DNA from: Nitrospinota bacterium
GTDB lineage: Bacteria; JAUXIQ01
DNA: 6,882 bases
NCBI GenBank assembly: GCA_030620925.1
Contig: JAUXIQ010000106.1
Location: 1-6,882 of the forward strand
Direction of reading: 5' to 3'
The notes beneath the pieces were generated by a model. The model did not search any database, had not been told where the DNA came from, and saw nothing but the letters and a program-made list of their open reading frames with translations. Each line of letters starts with the position of its first letter. The first letter of the stretch is position 1. Below, piece by piece: positions 6,296 to 6,882 of this stretch. Both the position numbers and the translations under genes were made by a program.

Positions 6296-6882
6296 TTGTG
6301 TGGAATTATCGGTATCGCAAGCTTTCATAATGTCGCCCATCAACTGGTCAGCGGCCTCAAGAACCTCCAATATCGGGGTTACGATTCGTGCGGTGTGGCG
6401 GTTATTAACGACCTGGAAATAGACGTGCGGAAAAACATCGGGACCATTGAAGAGGTTGAAATCAAGGAGAGGCTATCCGAACCTCCGGGCAGCGCGGGGA
6501 TCGGCCACACGCGATGGGCCACCCACGGGCAGGTGGCCAAGGAGAATTCCCATCCCCATACCAGCGCTAAAAAAGATTTCGCAGTGGTGCACAACGGCAT
6601 CATCTCCAATTATACCGAGCTTAAGGAAGGACTGGAAAAGGAAGGCTACAAGTTCGTTTCTCAAACTGATTCCGAAGTATTAGCCCATCTCATGGAGAAA
6701 AACTACTCGCTCACCGGCAGCGTCGAGGATGCTTTCCTTCAGACTCTCCACTCCCTGGAGGGAGCATACGCCGCCGCCGCGGTCTCCATCTATGAACCCC
6801 ATAAAATTTTCTGCGCCAAGATGGAAAGCCCTCTCATACTGGGTATAGGCCAGCGGGCTAACTACGTGGGTTCAGACTTCAG
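6296..6882 (+). CDS. glmS: Glutamine-fructose-6-phosphate aminotransferase (isomerizing), N-terminal part (partial at 3' end)
   Basis: The first 195 codons are visible; the gene runs off the window. They form the class II glutaminase domain, which hydrolyses glutamine and channels ammonia to the isomerase domain, turning fructose-6-phosphate into glucosamine-6-phosphate, the first step of UDP-GlcNAc synthesis. Motifs are CGIIGI with nucleophile C2 (exposed when Met1 is removed), LQYRGYDSCGVAV (24-36), GHTRWATHG (70-78, with R73 and W74), HNGI (99-102, with N100 and G101) and TDSE (124-127). The start is TTG: no ATG or GTG lies at the required place directly before the Cys codon, and a good ribosome site stands 9 bases upstream. 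The full protein is normally about 600 residues, so both SIS sugar-isomerase domains should lie downstream. Spacing of 2 bases from the preceding gene implies cotranscription and coupled translation. The TGC at residue 32, where many homologues have Ala, is not an active-site change. Confidence 0.95.
   Translation, partial: MCGIIGIASFHNVAHQLVSGLKNLQYRGYDSCGVAVINDLEIDVRKNIGTIEEVEIKERLSEPPGSAGIGHTRWATHGQVAKENSHPHTSAKKDFAVVHNGIISNYTELKEGLEKEGYKFVSQTDSEVLAHLMEKNYSLTGSVEDAFLQTLHSLEGAYAAAAVSIYEPHKIFCAKMESPLILGIGQRANYVGSDF

Noticed and set aside
6447-6683. Open frame of 78 codons on the + strand
   Set aside because: It is out of frame inside glmS, whose frame carries the glutaminase motifs throughout this stretch.

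Overview
The window looks like bacterial chromosome, roughly 55-60% GC by eye, packed with genes that all point rightwards on the + strand. No RNA gene, mobile element, repeat array, CRISPR or convincing terminator is visible. The NtrC-type (sigma-54-dependent) regulator shows that the host has sigma-54. The methionine synthase of about 800 residues without a reactivation domain, and a sugar-nucleotide protein resembling the archaeal-type two-domain family, suggest an anaerobic or thermophile-related lineage such as Desulfobacterota, Nitrospirota or Clostridia-type Firmicutes. I cannot fix the phylum from this sequence alone.

Layout: (1) the last 43 codons of a sensor histidine kinase; (2) 29 bases later, a complete NtrC-family response regulator; (3) directly abutting its stop codon, a cobalamin-dependent methionine synthase with homocysteine, folate and B12 modules; (4) 10 bases later, a GlmU-like protein with an intact-looking uridylyltransferase domain and a C-terminal beta-helix that ends before the acetyltransferase active site; (5) after a 40-base gap, a 404-residue nucleotidyltransferase plus left-handed beta-helix protein in which the signature residues of both domains are substituted; (6) 2 bases later, from a TTG start, the glutaminase part of GlmS, cut by the window edge. 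Spacings of 0-40 bases suggest one operon, perhaps with an internal boundary at the 40-base gap.

Functionally there are three blocks: signal transduction (kinase and sigma-54 activator), methionine/one-carbon metabolism (MetH), and amino-sugar nucleotide synthesis (GlmU-like, paralogue, GlmS). GlmS makes glucosamine-6-phosphate, and GlmU normally acetylates glucosamine-1-phosphate and then uridylylates it. GlmM is not seen here.

The most unusual point is the GlmU-like pair. The first protein keeps uridylyltransferase residues but has lost the acetyltransferase core. The second keeps both folds but lacks the usual catalytic Arg/Lys of the nucleotidyltransferase and the catalytic His of the acetyltransferase. 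Neither supplies a canonical acetyltransferase site, so the acetyl step must be done elsewhere, or this pair does something non-canonical.
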